Source: an uncultured Alphaproteobacteria bacterium (GTDB lineage Bacteria; Pseudomonadota; Alphaproteobacteria; HIMB59; GCA-002718135). Taken from it: 64,000 nucleotides of DNA. Where the stretch lies: NCBI GenBank assembly GCA_902593125.1, contig CACJGU010000004.1, positions 1 through 64,000 of the forward strand, in the 5' to 3' direction. The translations under genes were made by a program, and so were the position numbers. Under the pieces are notes generated by a model, which did not search any database, had not been told where the DNA came from, and was given only the letters and a program-made list of their open reading frames with translations. Positions 1-11,124 of this stretch are shown piece after piece (the first letter of the stretch is position 1; each line of letters starts with the position of its first letter).

Positions 1-1244
1 CTTTTAAATAATAACGCAGTATTGGTCCCTCCAAATCCAAAAGAATTACTAAGTGCAATATTTATATTGCTCTTTTCAGAATTTTTAGAAATTAAATTTA
101 TGCCTTTATTATCTATTGGATTTTCTAAATTTAAAGTAGCAGGTAATATATTATCTTTTATAGATAAAATAGAAAAGATTGACTCTACACTGCCAGCAGC
201 GCCTAATAAATGGCCAATTGAAGACTTTGTGGAGCTTACATTGACATTATTTTTAAAAAGATTAGCAATCGCATTTAATTCTATTTCATCACCCTTAATT
301 GTAGATGTACCATGTGCATTTATATAATTGACATTCTCTGGTGAGATATTACCCATTTTTAATGCTTCTTTCATCGCTCTAAATCCACCATCACCATCTT
401 CAGAAGGAGCGGTAATATGATAAGCGTCTCCAGACATACCATAACCAATTAGTTCTGCATAAATATTTGCACCTCTCTTTTTGGCATTTTCATAATCTTC
501 TAATACTACAATTCCACTTCCTTCACCCATAACAAAACCATCTCTGTCCTTATCCCATGGTCTAGAAGCTATTTCGGGATTATCATTATAAGATGTAGAT
601 AAACTTCTTGCTGAGCAAAAACCAGAAACTCCTAGTCTGCAAACTGCTGCTTCAGCACCACCAGCAATCATTATTTCAGCAGCACCTCTTTTAATCATTT
701 CACCTGCATCTCCTATTGAATGTGCTCCAGTTGCACAAGCCGTTACCACTGAGTGATTAGGTCCTTTAAAACCATATTTTATAGAAATTTGACCAGATAA
801 AAGATTAACTAATGATGAAGGAATAAAGAAAGGCGACAATTTTTTTGGTCCTTTTTCATTTATTGTAATTGCACCATTTGATATTGTTTCCAAACCACCA
901 ATTCCAGACCCAACGGACACCCCTACTCTCAATTTTTCTTCATCGCTTAAGTCATTTAAAAATGCATCTTCTATAGCCATTTTGGATGCAGCTAATCCAT
1001 ATTGTATAAACCTATCATTTCTTTTAATATCTTTTATTTCAATTAAATTATTTTTATTAAAATAATTTTCATCATCTGGATTATTTGAAATATAACCTGC
1101 AATTTTACATGGCAAGTCTGAAACATCAAATTGAGTGATTTTTCTTATTCCGGAACTGCCAGAGATAAGATTATTCCAAGAATTTTTGTAATCATTTCCT
1201 AGAGTAGTAAGCAAACCAAGGCCAGTTACAACTACTCTTCTCAT
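1..1244 (-). CDS. fabF: 3-oxoacyl-[ACP] synthase II (FabF), 3' end truncated by window start
   Basis: Minus strand opens at cat 1242-1244 as MRRVVVTGLGLLT...; continues to FGFGGTNTALLFK at window edge; not in the ORF track because no stop lies inside the window; followed by acpP-fabG-fabD. Confidence 0.93.
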   Translation of the reverse strand, partial: MRRVVVTGLGLLTTLGNDYKNSWNNLISGSSGIRKITQFDVSDLPCKIAGYISNNPDDENYFNKNNLIEIKDIKRNDRFIQYGLAASKMAIEDAFLNDLSDEEKLRVGVSVGSGIGGLETISNGAITINEKGPKKLSPFFIPSSLVNLLSGQISIKYGFKGPNHSVVTACATGAHSIGDAGEMIKRGAAEIMIAGGAEAAVCRLGVSGFCSARSLSTSYNDNPEIASRPWDKDRDGFVMGEGSGIVVLEDYENAKKRGANIYAELIGYGMSGDAYHITAPSEDGDGGFRAMKEALKMGNISPENVNYINAHGTSTIKGDEIELNAIANLFKNNVNVSSTKSSIGHLLGAAGSVESIFSILSIKDNILPATLNLENPIDNKGINLISKNSEKSNINIALSNSFGFGGTNTALLFK

Positions 1245-1255
1245 AAAAAATTAAT

Positions 1256-1489
1256 TTATTTTTTATTTTCAATATAGTCTATGGCATTTTGAACAGTTTG
1301 AATAGTTTCGGCAGCATCATCTGGAATTTCAATACCAAACTTTTCTTCAAAGGCCATAACTAACTCAACAGTATCTAAGCTATCAGCACCTAAGTCATCT
1401 ATAAACTTTGCTTCTGGAACAACTTTAGATTCATCTATACCTAGATGATCTACTACAATTTTTTTAACTTGATCTTGAACTTCACTCAT
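1256..1489 (-). CDS. acpP: Acyl carrier protein
   Basis: 77 aa with DSL phosphopantetheine motif ([24 protein letters not shown]). Confidence 0.97.
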   Translation of the reverse strand: MSEVQDQVKKIVVDHLGIDESKVVPEAKFIDDLGADSLDTVELVMAFEEKFGIEIPDDAAETIQTVQNAIDYIENKK

Positions 1490-1543
1490 AAATACTCCTT
1501 AATTAAACACTTTTAGATTATAATTTCATTGTATGTCAACAAA

Positions 1544-2272
1544 TTAAAACATTAACATACCTCCATTTACATTAAAATTTTGACCTGTAATATAAGATGA
1601 TTTGTCAGAAGATAAAAAATATACTAAATTAGCTACATCGTCAGGAATACCAAATTTTTTCATAGGTATCTTATCTAATATATTGTTTTTTTGGCTTTCT
1701 TCTAATTTATCAGTCATATTTGTGGATATAAAACCTGGGGAAACAACATTAACATTTATATTTCTTTTCGCAACCTCGTGAGCAATAGATTTATAAAAAC
1801 CAATCATACCAGCTTTAGAAGCGACATAATTGGATTGGCCCGGATTTCCTTGCACTGCTACGACTGACGATATACCAATTATCTTTCCATATCTATTTGA
1901 TATCATATTTGGAAGTAATGATTTAACTATAAAGAAATTTGACTCTAAATTTGTTTTTATTACTTTTGACCATTGATCATTTCTCATTCTTAATAATAAA
2001 TTATCTGAAGTAATACCAGCATTGTTAATAATTGTAGTTAAATCTTTGTGATCAGTAGTAATTTGAGACATACATCTATCAATACTTTCAAAATCTGAAA
2101 TATCAATTTTGTAATAAGAATTATTTTCCCCATATTTTTTTTTAAGGCTCAACAGTTTTTCATCAGATGAAGATGTTAACACTAAATTATATTCTTTTTG
2201 ATAAAATTTATTACAAATTGCTTCTCCAATTCCTCCTGTAGCACCTGTTATAAAAACTTTTTTATTCTTCAT
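1544..2272 (-). CDS. fabG: 3-oxoacyl-[ACP] reductase
   Basis: SDR motifs TGATGGIG, NNAG, YVASKAG; located in fab cluster. Confidence 0.95.
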   Translation of the reverse strand: MKNKKVFITGATGGIGEAICNKFYQKEYNLVLTSSSDEKLLSLKKKYGENNSYYKIDISDFESIDRCMSQITTDHKDLTTIINNAGITSDNLLLRMRNDQWSKVIKTNLESNFFIVKSLLPNMISNRYGKIIGISSVVAVQGNPGQSNYVASKAGMIGFYKSIAHEVAKRNINVNVVSPGFISTNMTDKLEESQKNNILDKIPMKKFGIPDDVANLVYFLSSDKSSYITGQNFNVNGGMLMF

Positions 2273-3189
2273 TATTTATTATCTAAATCATAAATTGTAT
2301 TTATTGATTTTATATCAAAATTTGTAGAGATTCTCTTAATTAATCCTGACAAAATATTACCCGGACCTATTTCAATTATCTTATTTTCACCATCTTTTTC
2401 AAGATTCTTAATACTTTCAGTCCACCTTACTTTATTGGCCATTTGATTTTTTAGTGATTCTTTAATACCCCCACTTTCATTTGATATCTTTGCATTAAAA
2501 TTTGAAATAATATTAATATTATTACTTAAAAAATTTAATTTATCTATTTCTAAACTTAATTCTTTTTGAGCATTAAGCATGTAGTCACTATGGAATGCTG
2601 CTGAGACATTTAATTTAACAAATTTTTTAACTTTATTATCAAGGAATGCCGGCTTACTGTTTTCTAGCTCATTAATACTTCCTGAAATAACAATTTGTAT
2701 CTGAGAATTATCATTTGCAATTTGAACATTTAAATCATTTTGATCAATAATATTTTGTACTTGCGACGAACTTAGTCCAATTAAAGCTGCCATGCCAGTT
2801 TTATTTGGCTCAACAGCATTATGCATCAATTCACCCCTTTTTTTTAGAATAATACTACAATCTTTTAAAGATAATTTTTCACTACATGCTAGTGCTGAAT
2901 ACTCACCCAAAGAATGTCCTAACATTGTATTAATTGAATTTAGATTTAATCCTTTTTCATTTTTATAGGTTTTAAATATACATAATGAAGCGGCAAAAAT
3001 TGCAATTTGAGTATAATTAGTTAAATTTAATTGATTATTAGGATCTTTAAATATGATTTCTTTTAAATTTATTTTTGAATAATCTTCAATTTCTTCTATG
3101 GTATTTTTAGCAACAGCAAAATTCTTATAAAAATCTTCAGACATACCAACAATTTGGCTTCCTTGTCCTGGAAATACATATGTTGTCAT
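2272..3189 (-). CDS. fabD: Malonyl-CoA:ACP transacylase
   Basis: FPGQGSQ and GHSLGEYSAL motifs. Confidence 0.95.
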   Translation of the reverse strand: MTTYVFPGQGSQIVGMSEDFYKNFAVAKNTIEEIEDYSKINLKEIIFKDPNNQLNLTNYTQIAIFAASLCIFKTYKNEKGLNLNSINTMLGHSLGEYSALACSEKLSLKDCSIILKKRGELMHNAVEPNKTGMAALIGLSSSQVQNIIDQNDLNVQIANDNSQIQIVISGSINELENSKPAFLDNKVKKFVKLNVSAAFHSDYMLNAQKELSLEIDKLNFLSNNINIISNFNAKISNESGGIKESLKNQMANKVRWTESIKNLEKDGENKIIEIGPGNILSGLIKRISTNFDIKSINTIYDLDNK

Positions 3190-3276
3190 TTTCTCTTGAT
3201 TTATTAGAAAATAATTATATATGCAAGCCTAACTTCTCTTATATTTTTTAATATAAGTAAACCCATGGAGTAAAAA

Positions 3277-3603
3277 ATGAATAAATTTGAAACTGTCTTA
3301 CTACTTAGTCCTGAAATTAGCTCCCAAGAAGTCAACAATGAACACAAAAAATTCAAGGATTATATACTAAATTCAGACGGAAAAATCATTAACGAAGAAG
3401 ACTGGGGTTTAAGAGATTTAAACTATTCAATAAAGAAATTTAAAAAAGCTTTTTATAATTTTTTTCAAATAGAAATTTCTGGTTCAGATTTGGTTAAAAT
3501 CAAAAATGATTTAAATCAAAATGATAAAGTTTTAAGACATATTTTCATAAAAGTTAAAGAACATCAAGAATTACCAACAAAGTTAAACAATGAAAAAAAA
3601 TAG
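3277..3603 (+). CDS. rpsF: 30S ribosomal protein S6
   Basis: S6-like sequence; order rpsF-rpsR-rplI. Confidence 0.93.
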   Translation: MNKFETVLLLSPEISSQEVNNEHKKFKDYILNSDGKIINEEDWGLRDLNYSIKKFKKAFYNFFQIEISGSDLVKIKNDLNQNDKVLRHIFIKVKEHQELPTKLNNEKK

Positions 3604-3862
3604 AAATAAACCATCAAGAGATGACTCAAATAATTCTCCTTTTGATAACAAAAAAAGATTTTGTCCGTTTAGCCAACCTAATTCACCTACAATAGATTAT
3701 AAAGATATTAGATTATTATCTAGATATATAAGTGAAAAAGGAAAAATAGTACCAAGTAGAATCACAGGAGTCTCTAGAAAAAAACAAAAGGAGCTCGCTA
3801 AAGCAATTAAAAGAGCTAGATTTTTGTCTCTATTATCATATACAAACAAATTTATAAATTAA
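3590..3862 (+). CDS. rpsR: 30S ribosomal protein S18
   Basis: [50 protein letters not shown]. Confidence 0.97.
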   Translation: MKKNRNKPSRDDSNNSPFDNKKRFCPFSQPNSPTIDYKDIRLLSRYISEKGKIVPSRITGVSRKKQKELAKAIKRARFLSLLSYTNKFIN

Positions 3863-4305
3863 TGAAAGTAATTTTAACAACAAATATTAAAAATCTAGGT
3901 AAAATTGGAGAATTAGTAAGCGTAAAAGATGGTTATGCTAGAAATTATCTTTTTCCAAATAAAATGGCCTTAAGAGAAAATAAAAAAAACCAAGAGATTT
4001 ATGAAAAAATTAAAGATGAAGTTATAAAAAAAGAAAATATAAAAAAAAGTAATGCAGAAGAACTAATAAAAAAAATATTAAAACTAAAAATTTTATTTAA
4101 AAAAGAAGCAGATGAAAAAAATCAACTTTATGGTTCAATTTCTAAGAAAGAAATTTTGGACTTCCTAAATAATAATAATATAAAAATAAAATCTGATGAT
4201 CTTATTATCAGACAGCCTATAAAATCTTTAGGTGAGCATGAAATTGAAATAAACCCTTATATGGATATTAAAGAAACTTTTAAAATATTAGTAAATAAGA
4301 ACTAA
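3862..4305 (+). CDS. rplI: 50S ribosomal protein L9
   Basis: N-terminal [36 protein letters not shown]. Confidence 0.96.
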   Translation: MKVILTTNIKNLGKIGELVSVKDGYARNYLFPNKMALRENKKNQEIYEKIKDEVIKKENIKKSNAEELIKKILKLKILFKKEADEKNQLYGSISKKEILDFLNNNNIKIKSDDLIIRQPIKSLGEHEIEINPYMDIKETFKILVNKN

Positions 4306-4388
4306 ATTATACACATTATTAATATATTATTAACTGATTAATTATCAAAAACATTGTTTAAGATTAATTTTACTTTAATAAATTTTAT

Positions 4389-5894
4389 GTGGCAATTGAA
4401 TTAATTAATTCTCAAAAAAATTTAGGGAATGACGATAAAAACGACTTTTCTAATTATGACGCAGAAATAGCACTAATAGGATGTATACTTTGGGAAAATA
4501 AAAACTTTGAAAAAATTTCAGATTTTTTGAGTGAAGACCATTTTGTTTTTGAGAATAACAAAATAATTTATAAAACAATCTGTAATTTATTAGAAAAAAA
4601 TATTCATGTTTCCCCAATAACTTTAAAAAATTATCTTCCGAAGACTGAAGATAAAATTGATAGTATTGAGTATCTTAATAAAATTAAAGACAGTGCTCCA
4701 TCAACACAAAATGCATTAAATTATGCTAAACTTATATATGACTTATATATCAAAAGAAATTTAGTTAGTATTGCTCACAATGTAATTCAAGAAACATCAG
4801 ATACTTCTACAAATAAAGATGGAATAAATCTAATTGAGAATGCTGAAAACGATTTATATCAGCTTTCTCAAACAGGAAGCACAGATAGAAAATTTTTAAA
4901 TTTTGGAACTGCTCTTAAAAATGCTGTAGATATTATAAGTGAAGCTTACAAAAGAGATGGTAAAATTGCAGGTATACCAACTGGTTTTAATGATTTAGAT
5001 AAAAAACTAGGCGGTCTACATAAATCTGACTTAATTATAATTGCTGGACGGCCTTCTATGGGCAAGACAGCATTAGGCACAAATATAGCTTTTAATTGTG
5101 CAATTAAATACCAAGAAATCAAAGATGATCTTGATAATATAAAAATTATTGATGGAGGCAAGGTGGCATTTTTCTCACTTGAAATGTCTGCCGAACAACT
5201 TGCAACTAGAATTTTAGCCGAGCAGACTAAAATTTCTGGAGATAAAATGAGAAAGGCTGAATTTAGCAAAGATGATTTTAGTAAAATAGCAAATGTTTCA
5301 TCAAAATTAGAAAATTTAAACCTATTAATTGATGATAATCCTGTATTAACAATACCCACTCTAAGAGCAAGAGCTAGAAGGTTAAAGAGGTTACATAATA
5401 TTAACTTAATAATAATAGATTATCTACAATTAATGTCCTCGGCCAGTAAATCTAAAAATGATGGTAGAGTACAAGAGATTTCTGAAATCACTAGAGGTTT
5501 AAAATCAATTGCTAAAGAATTAAATATTCCAATAATTGCACTATCGCAACTTTCTAGACAAGTTGAACAAAGAGAGGATAAAAGGCCACAGTTATCTGAC
5601 CTTAGAGAAAGTGGAACAATAGAACAAGATTCTGATGTAGTTATGTTCATTTATAGAGAGAGTTACTACTTAGAAAGAATGGAACCAATTCAAAAACCAG
5701 AAGAAGATGAAATAAAATATAATGAGAGAGTTAGTAGATGGCAACAATTAAATGATGAAAGTTATAATAAAGCAGAAATTATAATTGCTAAACAAAGACA
5801 TGGTCCAATTGGGTCTATAAAAATGCATTTTGACTCAAGATTTACAAAATTCAGTGACTTAACTACTAAAGATTATGATAATATTCTTGAGTGA
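4389..5894 (+). CDS. dnaB: Replicative DNA helicase DnaB (GTG start)
   Basis: Walker A GRPSMGKTALG, LSQLSRQVEQREDKRPQLSDLRESGTIEQDSD; no intein. Confidence 0.97.
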   Translation: MAIELINSQKNLGNDDKNDFSNYDAEIALIGCILWENKNFEKISDFLSEDHFVFENNKIIYKTICNLLEKNIHVSPITLKNYLPKTEDKIDSIEYLNKIKDSAPSTQNALNYAKLIYDLYIKRNLVSIAHNVIQETSDTSTNKDGINLIENAENDLYQLSQTGSTDRKFLNFGTALKNAVDIISEAYKRDGKIAGIPTGFNDLDKKLGGLHKSDLIIIAGRPSMGKTALGTNIAFNCAIKYQEIKDDLDNIKIIDGGKVAFFSLEMSAEQLATRILAEQTKISGDKMRKAEFSKDDFSKIANVSSKLENLNLLIDDNPVLTIPTLRARARRLKRLHNINLIIIDYLQLMSSASKSKNDGRVQEISEITRGLKSIAKELNIPIIALSQLSRQVEQREDKRPQLSDLRESGTIEQDSDVVMFIYRESYYLERMEPIQKPEEDEIKYNERVSRWQQLNDESYNKAEIIIAKQRHGPIGSIKMHFDSRFTKFSDLTTKDYDNILE

Positions 5895-6952
5895 TAAAAA
5901 ATAGTTTTATTTTAAAAGTTAACAAAAAAAATCTAATTACAAATTATAAATTTTTCAAAAATTTAAGAAAAAATATAATTGTTGCACCTACTATAAAAGC
6001 TAATGCATATGGTTTGGGTGATAAAGAAATATTCAATTTATTGAAAAAGAATGGTTGTAAAAATTTTTTTGTTGCTACTTTAGAAGAAGGTATAGGCTTA
6101 AATAATAAAAATAAAAATATAAATATTTTTGTTTTAAATGGTATTCAAAATTATAGTTTAAAATCATTTTCAAATAATAATTTAATTCCTATCATAAACA
6201 CAAACTTGGAATTAAGTAAGGTTTTAAAAAATAATATAAGGTTTGGTGCTCATATTGATACAGGCATTAATAGGTTGGGTATAAATTTTAAAAGTTTACC
6301 TCAATCTATTTTTAAAAGTAACAAAATTTTAGTTGTAATGAGTCATTTATCAAGTGCAGACGAAAAGAAAAACAATTATAATAACAAACAAAAAAATAAT
6401 TTTATAAAAGTTATTAATAAATTTTATTATAAGAATAATATTTTGTTCAGTTTATCTAACTCAAATGGAGCTGTATTATCAAAATCTTATTTATTTGATT
6501 TAATTAGACCGGGCATTGGATTATATGGAGGTAATAACAAAAATTATTTTTTAAGAAAAAATTTAAAACCAGTAATTACTTTAAGTGGAAAAATAATTCA
6601 AATTAAATCAATTAATAAAAATGAGTACGTTGGATATAATCAAACATTTAAATCAAAAAGTAAAATTAAAATCGCAATTGTAGGTGTTGGATATGCTGAT
6701 GGGATACCAAGGCTTTTAAGTAATAAAGGTTTTGTATTTTATAAAGAAAGTAAGTTTAAAATAATTGGAAGAATTTCAATGGATAGCTTCACGATTGATA
6801 TATCAAATTGTAAACATAATCTCAAAGTAGGAACATTTGTAGATATAATTAATGATAAACATAATATTGAGTATTTTGCAAAGACATGCAACACTATAAG
6901 CAATGAGATAATTACATCTATAGGTTCAAGAGTTAAAAGAATATATGTCTAA
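5891..6952 (+). CDS. alr: Alanine racemase
   Basis: PTIKANAYGLG PLP-lysine motif, RPGIGLYGG, GYADGIPR, GRISMD. Confidence 0.95.
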   Translation: MIKNSFILKVNKKNLITNYKFFKNLRKNIIVAPTIKANAYGLGDKEIFNLLKKNGCKNFFVATLEEGIGLNNKNKNINIFVLNGIQNYSLKSFSNNNLIPIINTNLELSKVLKNNIRFGAHIDTGINRLGINFKSLPQSIFKSNKILVVMSHLSSADEKKNNYNNKQKNNFIKVINKFYYKNNILFSLSNSNGAVLSKSYLFDLIRPGIGLYGGNNKNYFLRKNLKPVITLSGKIIQIKSINKNEYVGYNQTFKSKSKIKIAIVGVGYADGIPRLLSNKGFVFYKESKFKIIGRISMDSFTIDISNCKHNLKVGTFVDIINDKHNIEYFAKTCNTISNEIITSIGSRVKRIYV

Positions 6953-9293
6953 TATTTTAAAAATAATTTTATTTTTTTTATTAATCTTGTCATTAATATT
7001 TTCTTCTAGTCAATTAAACAAATTTAGAATTGACGCATCATCAGATACATTAGTTGCTCAAAATGATAAAGATTTTGAATATTTCAATTATTACCAAAAA
7101 ATTTTTCCTACTAAAAATAACTTAGTCGTTGCAATAAAATCACTAGAAGAAATAGATAAACAACTTCTTGGGGAAATAGAAATTTTGTCAAATAAAATAT
7201 CAAAATTAAATCAGGTGGATACTGTATTTAATATTAATAAAGCCCCAATTCTTTTTTTAAATAATTCTAATTTACTTGATTTATCGAATAATAATTATGA
7301 AACAATTCTTAACACTGATTTAGAAATAAATGAAGTTTTAGAAGAATTTTCAAAAAGTCCAATTTATAGCAATCAATTAATAAATGACGAAAAAAATATA
7401 ACTTCTTTAATAATTTTTTTAAAACCAAATAAAAAAATTCAAGATCTAAAAGAAAATAAGAATATTTATATTAATGACAATTCATATTATGAGAAAAAAA
7501 ATATAATTGATAAAGATAGAAAAAATTTAATAAAAGATATTAGAGATATTTTAAAAGATGCAAATAATAACTATGTTTATTATTTAGGTGGTGTAGAAAT
7601 GATTTCTAGCGATGTAATTTCATTTGTCCAAAATGATATCATAATTTTTAGTTCTTTAGTTCTGTTACTAGTACTTGTTATACTATTTATCATTTTTAAA
7701 AAAATTAAGTGGGTATTTGCGATATTAATTTCATCAATATATTCGGTTTATACCATGATAGGTATAATAGGTTTTGTAAATTTTGAAATAACTGCTGTTT
7801 CTGCAAATTTTATTTCACTAATGTTTATTTTATCAATCTCAATGAAAATTCATATTTTAAATAATTATCTCCAATCAAACAACAGTCTAAAAATGACTTT
7901 AAAAATAATGTTTTGGCCTTGTTTTTATACATTTCTTACTACAATTGTTGCATTCTTATCATTAGCCTTATCCGATATTAAACCTGTAATAGATTTTGGT
8001 ATTTTAATGATAATTTCTCTTTTAGTAGTATTCATTTCAGCTTTTACAATATTTCCACTAATAATTTCTTTAAATAATAAAAATGAAACTTTAGAAAAAT
8101 TTAAATTTAAGTTTATAAATATCTTTTACAAATATTCATTTAGATTTAAAAAACAAATTTTGTTTGTAAATTTAATATTTTTTTCTCTGGCAGTTTATGG
8201 GATTAGTAATTTAAATGTAGAAAATTCTTTTATAAAATATTTTAAAAAAAATACAGAAATATATCAAGGCATGAAGTTGATAGACTCTGAGCTTGGGGGG
8301 ACCACTCCCTTAGATATAATTTTAAAGTTTGAAGATGATGAATTGTTTATAAATGAATCAAATAATATTGAAAGTGAAGATATTGAGTTTGAAGATGAAT
8401 TATTTTCTGATGAACTTTTTAACAACGATAATAAAGTATGGTTTAATGAAAATAAAATTTCAATAATTAAAAATATACATGAGTATTTAGAAGATAGAAA
8501 AGAAATAGGGAAAGTGAGCTCAATATACTCTTTAATTGATATTGCTAATAAAATTAATAGAAATAAACTTTCTAGTTTTGAACTTGAAGTTTTGTATAAC
8601 GAAATTCCTGAAAATTATAAACAAGATTTAATATATCCTTATATTAATATCGAAGAAAACATGGTTAAAATTTCGACCAGAGTTAAAGATTCTGAAAATA
8701 TTAAAAGAGCAAATCTTATAAATGAAATAAAAAATTATACAGATAACTCTTTTGATAATCTAGAAGAGGTCAAAATAAATGGTTTGCTTGTTTTATATAA
8801 CAATATGCTTTCGTCATTGTTTTCATCGCAAATCAAGTCTTTAGGTTTTGTTTTGTTAGCAATTTTTATAATGTTTATTTTCCTATTTAAGTCAATTAAA
8901 TTAAGTATTATAGGAATTATTCCAAATATTTTTGCCTCAACTTTTATATTAGGCCTGATAGGATTATTTAGAATACCCTTAGATATAATGACAATTACAA
9001 TTGCTGCTATTTCAATTGGTATAGCTGTAGATAATACTATACATTATTTATATAGATACAGAATAAATTTGAAAAATAATTTAGACTACAAAGAGTCAAT
9101 TAAAAGTTCACACTCTACTGTTGGAAATGCAGTTTTAACTACCTCAATTGCAATTTCGCTTGGATTTCTTACACTTTGTTTTTCAAACTTTGTGCCAACA
9201 ATTATTTTTGGATTATTTACTAGTTTAGCAATGTTATTTGCTATGATAGGAGTATTAATTACTTTACCATCAATTTTATATTTTTTTAAATGA
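6945..9293 (+). CDS. RND superfamily (MMPL/SSD-type) transporter
   Basis: 782 aa; two large extracytoplasmic loops between TM bundles; AISIGIAVDNTIHYLYRYR motif. Confidence 0.85.
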   Translation: MSNILKIILFFLLILSLIFSSSQLNKFRIDASSDTLVAQNDKDFEYFNYYQKIFPTKNNLVVAIKSLEEIDKQLLGEIEILSNKISKLNQVDTVFNINKAPILFLNNSNLLDLSNNNYETILNTDLEINEVLEEFSKSPIYSNQLINDEKNITSLIIFLKPNKKIQDLKENKNIYINDNSYYEKKNIIDKDRKNLIKDIRDILKDANNNYVYYLGGVEMISSDVISFVQNDIIIFSSLVLLLVLVILFIIFKKIKWVFAILISSIYSVYTMIGIIGFVNFEITAVSANFISLMFILSISMKIHILNNYLQSNNSLKMTLKIMFWPCFYTFLTTIVAFLSLALSDIKPVIDFGILMIISLLVVFISAFTIFPLIISLNNKNETLEKFKFKFINIFYKYSFRFKKQILFVNLIFFSLAVYGISNLNVENSFIKYFKKNTEIYQGMKLIDSELGGTTPLDIILKFEDDELFINESNNIESEDIEFEDELFSDELFNNDNKVWFNENKISIIKNIHEYLEDRKEIGKVSSIYSLIDIANKINRNKLSSFELEVLYNEIPENYKQDLIYPYINIEENMVKISTRVKDSENIKRANLINEIKNYTDNSFDNLEEVKINGLLVLYNNMLSSLFSSQIKSLGFVLLAIFIMFIFLFKSIKLSIIGIIPNIFASTFILGLIGLFRIPLDIMTITIAAISIGIAVDNTIHYLYRYRINLKNNLDYKESIKSSHSTVGNAVLTTSIAISLGFLTLCFSNFVPTIIFGLFTSLAMLFAMIGVLITLPSILYFFK

Positions 9294-9838
9294 GTATATT
9301 TACTGAAGAATTACTAGTATTGGATTATATAGTTTTAATATTTTCTTGTGTTCTTGTTATTTTTAGTTTTTGGAAAGGTTTTGTAAGCTCAATTTTAGGT
9401 TTATTGACATGGGTTGGATCGATATTTATTACTATTTACACGTATAGTTTTTTATCTGAGTTTTTTTACAATTTACTTTTAAATATAGAATTTTTATCAG
9501 ATTTTAAACAATTTGTTTCTACTATAAGTTTTATAATTTCTGTTCCATTAATATTTCTTATAAGTTTATTTTTATTAAAAAGAATTAGAAAAATTTTAAA
9601 TAATGACTTAGATAAACAAATTCTAGGTCTAATTTTGGATAAATTTTTTGGAGCAGTATATGGTATATTGTTCACATACGTAATTTTAAGTTCTTTATTA
9701 TTTTTTACTAATAACAATAACTTTTCTGTAATAAATAACTTTAATATTTTTTTAAATGAAAATTCAAACATTTTAAAAGCAATATCAGATAATAATAAAA
9801 GCTTAATTAATATATATACAGGAAATGATAAAAATTAA
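9290..9838 (+). CDS. CvpA family membrane protein
   Basis: Four predicted TM helices; LDYIVLIFSCVLVIFSFWKGFVSSILGLLTWVGSIF typical of CvpA. Confidence 0.8.
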   Translation: MSIFTEELLVLDYIVLIFSCVLVIFSFWKGFVSSILGLLTWVGSIFITIYTYSFLSEFFYNLLLNIEFLSDFKQFVSTISFIISVPLIFLISLFLLKRIRKILNNDLDKQILGLILDKFFGAVYGILFTYVILSSLLFFTNNNNFSVINNFNIFLNENSNILKAISDNNKSLINIYTGNDKN

Positions 9839-11124
9839 ATATATGGATTTTCTGATTTTGAAAATAAAACTTTTAAATTTTTGCTTTTAAAATTGAAATC
9901 ACTATAGAATTTATTTAATAAGAATCTTCGGTACTGTTTTGTAATTTCTTTAGAAAAATTTCCAAATATTTTAAATCGTAGAGGATTACTTGATAGCTGT
10001 GTAATATATTTAAACTTAACTTCTCTTCCATTAATTCTTGGATGTGGATTTTGACTAGTTATTTTTTTTAACCAAATATTAATTTTAGAAGTACTTATAT
10101 TAATTTTTGTATTTGAAGTAAGTTCATTAATTATTTTTTTTAGTGCTATTATATTTTTTTTATTAAAATTAGATGAAGGTAAAATATAAATATTTTTTGA
10201 TTGAGAAAATTGATCTTCTATATCTTTTTTTAAATTAGATAATATTTTTTTTTTATTTTTTTTTACAAGATCAATTTTGTTAATTAAAAATAATATTATA
10301 TTTGATTTTTCATAAATTAGACTAAATATTTTTTTAGATTGAGTATCAAAACCTTGATTTATATCAATTAGAAAAATATTAACATCAATCTTATTAATAA
10401 TTGATAATGTTTTTTTTGTTACAAAATAATCTAAACTATTTTTATCAATTTTATTTTTTTTTATAAGACCAGCAGTGTCTTTAATTAAAAATCTTGTATT
10501 CTTAAAAATAAAAGATGAGGAAACTACATCAGTAGTAGTTTTTGGAAGATGGCTAACCAAAGATCTTTCATAGCCAACTAATTTATTTAATAAAGTACTT
10601 TTACCAACATTAGTTTTTCCAAATAAACCTATTGAAAAATCAAAATTTTGATCATTATTATTTTTTATTGTATAATTTTTTATATGATCAAGAAAATGAT
10701 TTATACCTATTCTATGAGAACAAGAAACGTAAAATATTTTTTTTAATCCTAAATTACTAAAATCTTTTCCTTGATCAAAATTATCATCTTTGTTAACAAT
10801 TAAAATAATATCCTTACCAAATTTTCTTATAGATTTTAATAAGCTTTTATCACTATTAAGATTTTCATTTTTATAATCGACTACATATAAAACTATATCA
10901 ATATTTTTTATTAATTCCTTAATTGAATTTTCAAGAATATTTTTTTTGCTTATTATTCCGGGAGTATCAAAAATTTCAATATTATTATTTATTTTTAAAT
11001 AAGATGAGTGCCAATCTCTTGTTGTGCCAATAGTTTTATGAATTATATTGGTATCATCTAAAGTTATAGAATTGTATAACGATGTTTTACCAACATTAGG
11101 CATTCCTAGTATTAAAATTTTCAT
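9835..11124 (-). CDS. der: Ribosome biogenesis GTPase Der (EngA)
   Basis: Two G domains (GMPNVGKTSLYN; GKTNVGKSTLLNKL), KH-like C-terminus with NPHPRINGREVKFKYITQ. Confidence 0.95.
   Translation of the reverse strand: MKILILGMPNVGKTSLYNSITLDDTNIIHKTIGTTRDWHSSYLKINNNIEIFDTPGIISKKNILENSIKELIKNIDIVLYVVDYKNENLNSDKSLLKSIRKFGKDIILIVNKDDNFDQGKDFSNLGLKKIFYVSCSHRIGINHFLDHIKNYTIKNNNDQNFDFSIGLFGKTNVGKSTLLNKLVGYERSLVSHLPKTTTDVVSSSFIFKNTRFLIKDTAGLIKKNKIDKNSLDYFVTKKTLSIINKIDVNIFLIDINQGFDTQSKKIFSLIYEKSNIILFLINKIDLVKKNKKKILSNLKKDIEDQFSQSKNIYILPSSNFNKKNIIALKKIINELTSNTKINISTSKINIWLKKITSQNPHPRINGREVKFKYITQLSSNPLRFKIFGNFSKEITKQYRRFLLNKFYSDFNFKSKNLKVLFSKSENPYI

Noticed and set aside
22-327. Plus-strand 101-aa ORF at window start
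   Set aside because: Antisense to the clearly coding fabF; translation shows no family features.
3190-3276. Possible S6:S18-binding leader RNA upstream of rpsF
   Set aside because: Only a weak AT-only TTATATT/AATATAA pairing is visible; no recognisable CCG-containing motif.
4946-5650. Two minus-strand ORFs (137 and 76 aa)
   Set aside because: Lie opposite dnaB, which has full catalytic motifs; typical shadow ORFs.
4389-5894. Intein in dnaB
   Set aside because: ORF is 501 aa with uninterrupted motifs.
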